NCBI GenBank assembly: GCA_903896585.1
Contig: CAITYI010000245.1
Location: 1 to 5,208, forward strand
Length of the DNA stretch: 5,208 nt
From: an uncultured bacterium
GTDB taxonomy: Bacteria; Actinomycetota; Actinomycetes; S36-B12
Direction of reading: 5' to 3'
This document shows positions 4,824 through 5,208 of this stretch, piece by piece. The notes beneath the pieces were generated by a model. It did not search any database, was not told the origin of the DNA, and worked only from the letters and a program-made list of their open reading frames with translations. The position numbers and the translations under genes were made by a program. Numbering within the stretch: the stretch's first letter is position 1; the number at the start of each line of letters is the position of its first letter.

Positions 4824-5208
4824 TGGCCTTACGTGAGACGGACGCAGCCGAAGACGACTCCTTGAGGGCCTCGGCAATTTACCCTGCGGTCTCCGAAGAA
4901 ACAGCCCGAATCCTCTCCATTATTCCATCAGCATCCTTGGTGGTTTCTGCCGACGGAACCGTCCTTCGAGCCAGCGCCCGGGCCCTGACCCTGGGCATTG
5001 TGAACCACAATTCGGTTGCGGTTTCGGACATTGTGGAAATTGTGGGCAAAGTTGCCGAGGACGGCTCTGCACGCGAACAAACACTTCGGGTCCGCCGCCC
5101 ACCCCTCGGAAGAGAACTACTGGAATTGCGCATACGAGTTGCTCCATTAAGTTCGGGAGCAATTTTGGTGCTGATCGATGACCTTGCAGAAGAACGCCGG
5201 GTCGATGC
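4823..5208 (+). CDS. senX3: SenX3/PhoR-type sensor histidine kinase, N-terminal part (cut by window end)
   Basis: The frame is open from an in-frame TGA at 4817-4819 to the window end and gives 128 residues from the GTG at 4823. Residues about 27-115 form a PAS domain: ETARILSIIPSASLVVSADG (26-45) corresponds to the start of the SenX3 PAS, and GAILVLIDDLAEERRVDA leads into the linker where RRDFVANVSHELKTP would follow. Divergence from phoU and the neighbouring gpm and mshA support a phosphate-sensing kinase of the SenX3-RegX3/PhoR-PhoP type. The first 26 residues are charged and polar, and no transmembrane helix is seen, although M. tuberculosis SenX3 begins with two. In-frame alternatives are limited (a TTG at 4862 would be shorter still). 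The histidine kinase core lies outside the window. The family call is good; the exact start is less sure. Confidence 0.82.
   Translation, partial: MALRETDAAEDDSLRASAIYPAVSEETARILSIIPSASLVVSADGTVLRASARALTLGIVNHNSVAVSDIVEIVGKVAEDGSAREQTLRVRRPPLGRELLELRIRVAPLSSGAILVLIDDLAEERRVD

Noticed and set aside
4563..4865. A 100-codon plus-strand open frame from inside the phoU start region to inside the kinase start
   Set aside because: It is antisense to the phoU start, spans the control region with its promoter and Pho-box signals, overlaps the kinase in another frame, and its product is arginine-rich low-complexity without any recognisable family pattern.
4879..5162. Minus-strand open frames of 80-84 codons opposite the kinase gene
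   Set aside because: They are antisense to a clear PAS domain, are rich in Arg, Ser and Pro, and match no family I recognise.

Overview
The window looks like a piece of the chromosome of an actinobacterium with only moderate GC (slightly above half, judged by eye) and very tight gene packing. The best lineage markers are mshA (mycothiol biosynthesis, essentially actinobacterial), a DUF2516 membrane protein, and the neighbourhood mshA / YbjN-family / gpm / senX3, which is also found in Mycobacterium tuberculosis (Rv0486 to Rv0490). The compact spacing and moderate GC would suit a streamlined aquatic or free-living actinobacterium, but I cannot assign a genus.

Layout. At 1-240 (+) is the C-terminal end of a protein made of KFDLP pentapeptide repeats followed by a short amphipathic tail. 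It sits where hbhA sits next to the DUF2516 gene in mycobacteria. A strong hairpin (269-300) follows, and then almost at once a predicted leaderless promoter for a small three-helix DUF2516 membrane protein (330-611, +). That gene converges on, and overlaps by 4 nt, the last gene of a five-gene minus-strand cluster. In transcription order the cluster is phoU (3924-4586), mshA (2640-3908), a YbjN-domain gene (2130-2633), gpm (1351-2112) and an AlaX-type alanyl-tRNA editing gene (608-1339). Gaps inside the cluster are only 6-17 nt, so it is probably one operon. Divergent from phoU, across a 236-nt control region, is the start of a SenX3/PhoR-type sensor kinase (4823 to the window end, +), cut off after its PAS domain.

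How the genes fit together. PhoU and the SenX3-type kinase are the phosphate-sensing pair. The control region between them holds a direct-repeat array with an 11-nt period resembling a PhoP/RegX3 box (4700-4728, facing phoU) and a second single GTTCACC facing the kinase (4769-4775). The pair may therefore be autoregulated, and the phosphate response may extend to mycothiol synthesis (mshA), glycolysis (gpm) and tRNA proofreading (alaX) through read-through from phoU. This is inference from spacing and motifs.

The most notable points are the Pho-box array, the apparent absence of any membrane segment in the visible N-terminus of the kinase, two predicted leaderless starts, an Asp where the AlaX zinc site normally has Cys, and the KFDLP repeat protein. 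I see no mobile element, CRISPR array, tRNA or rRNA, and no clearly new multi-gene system.
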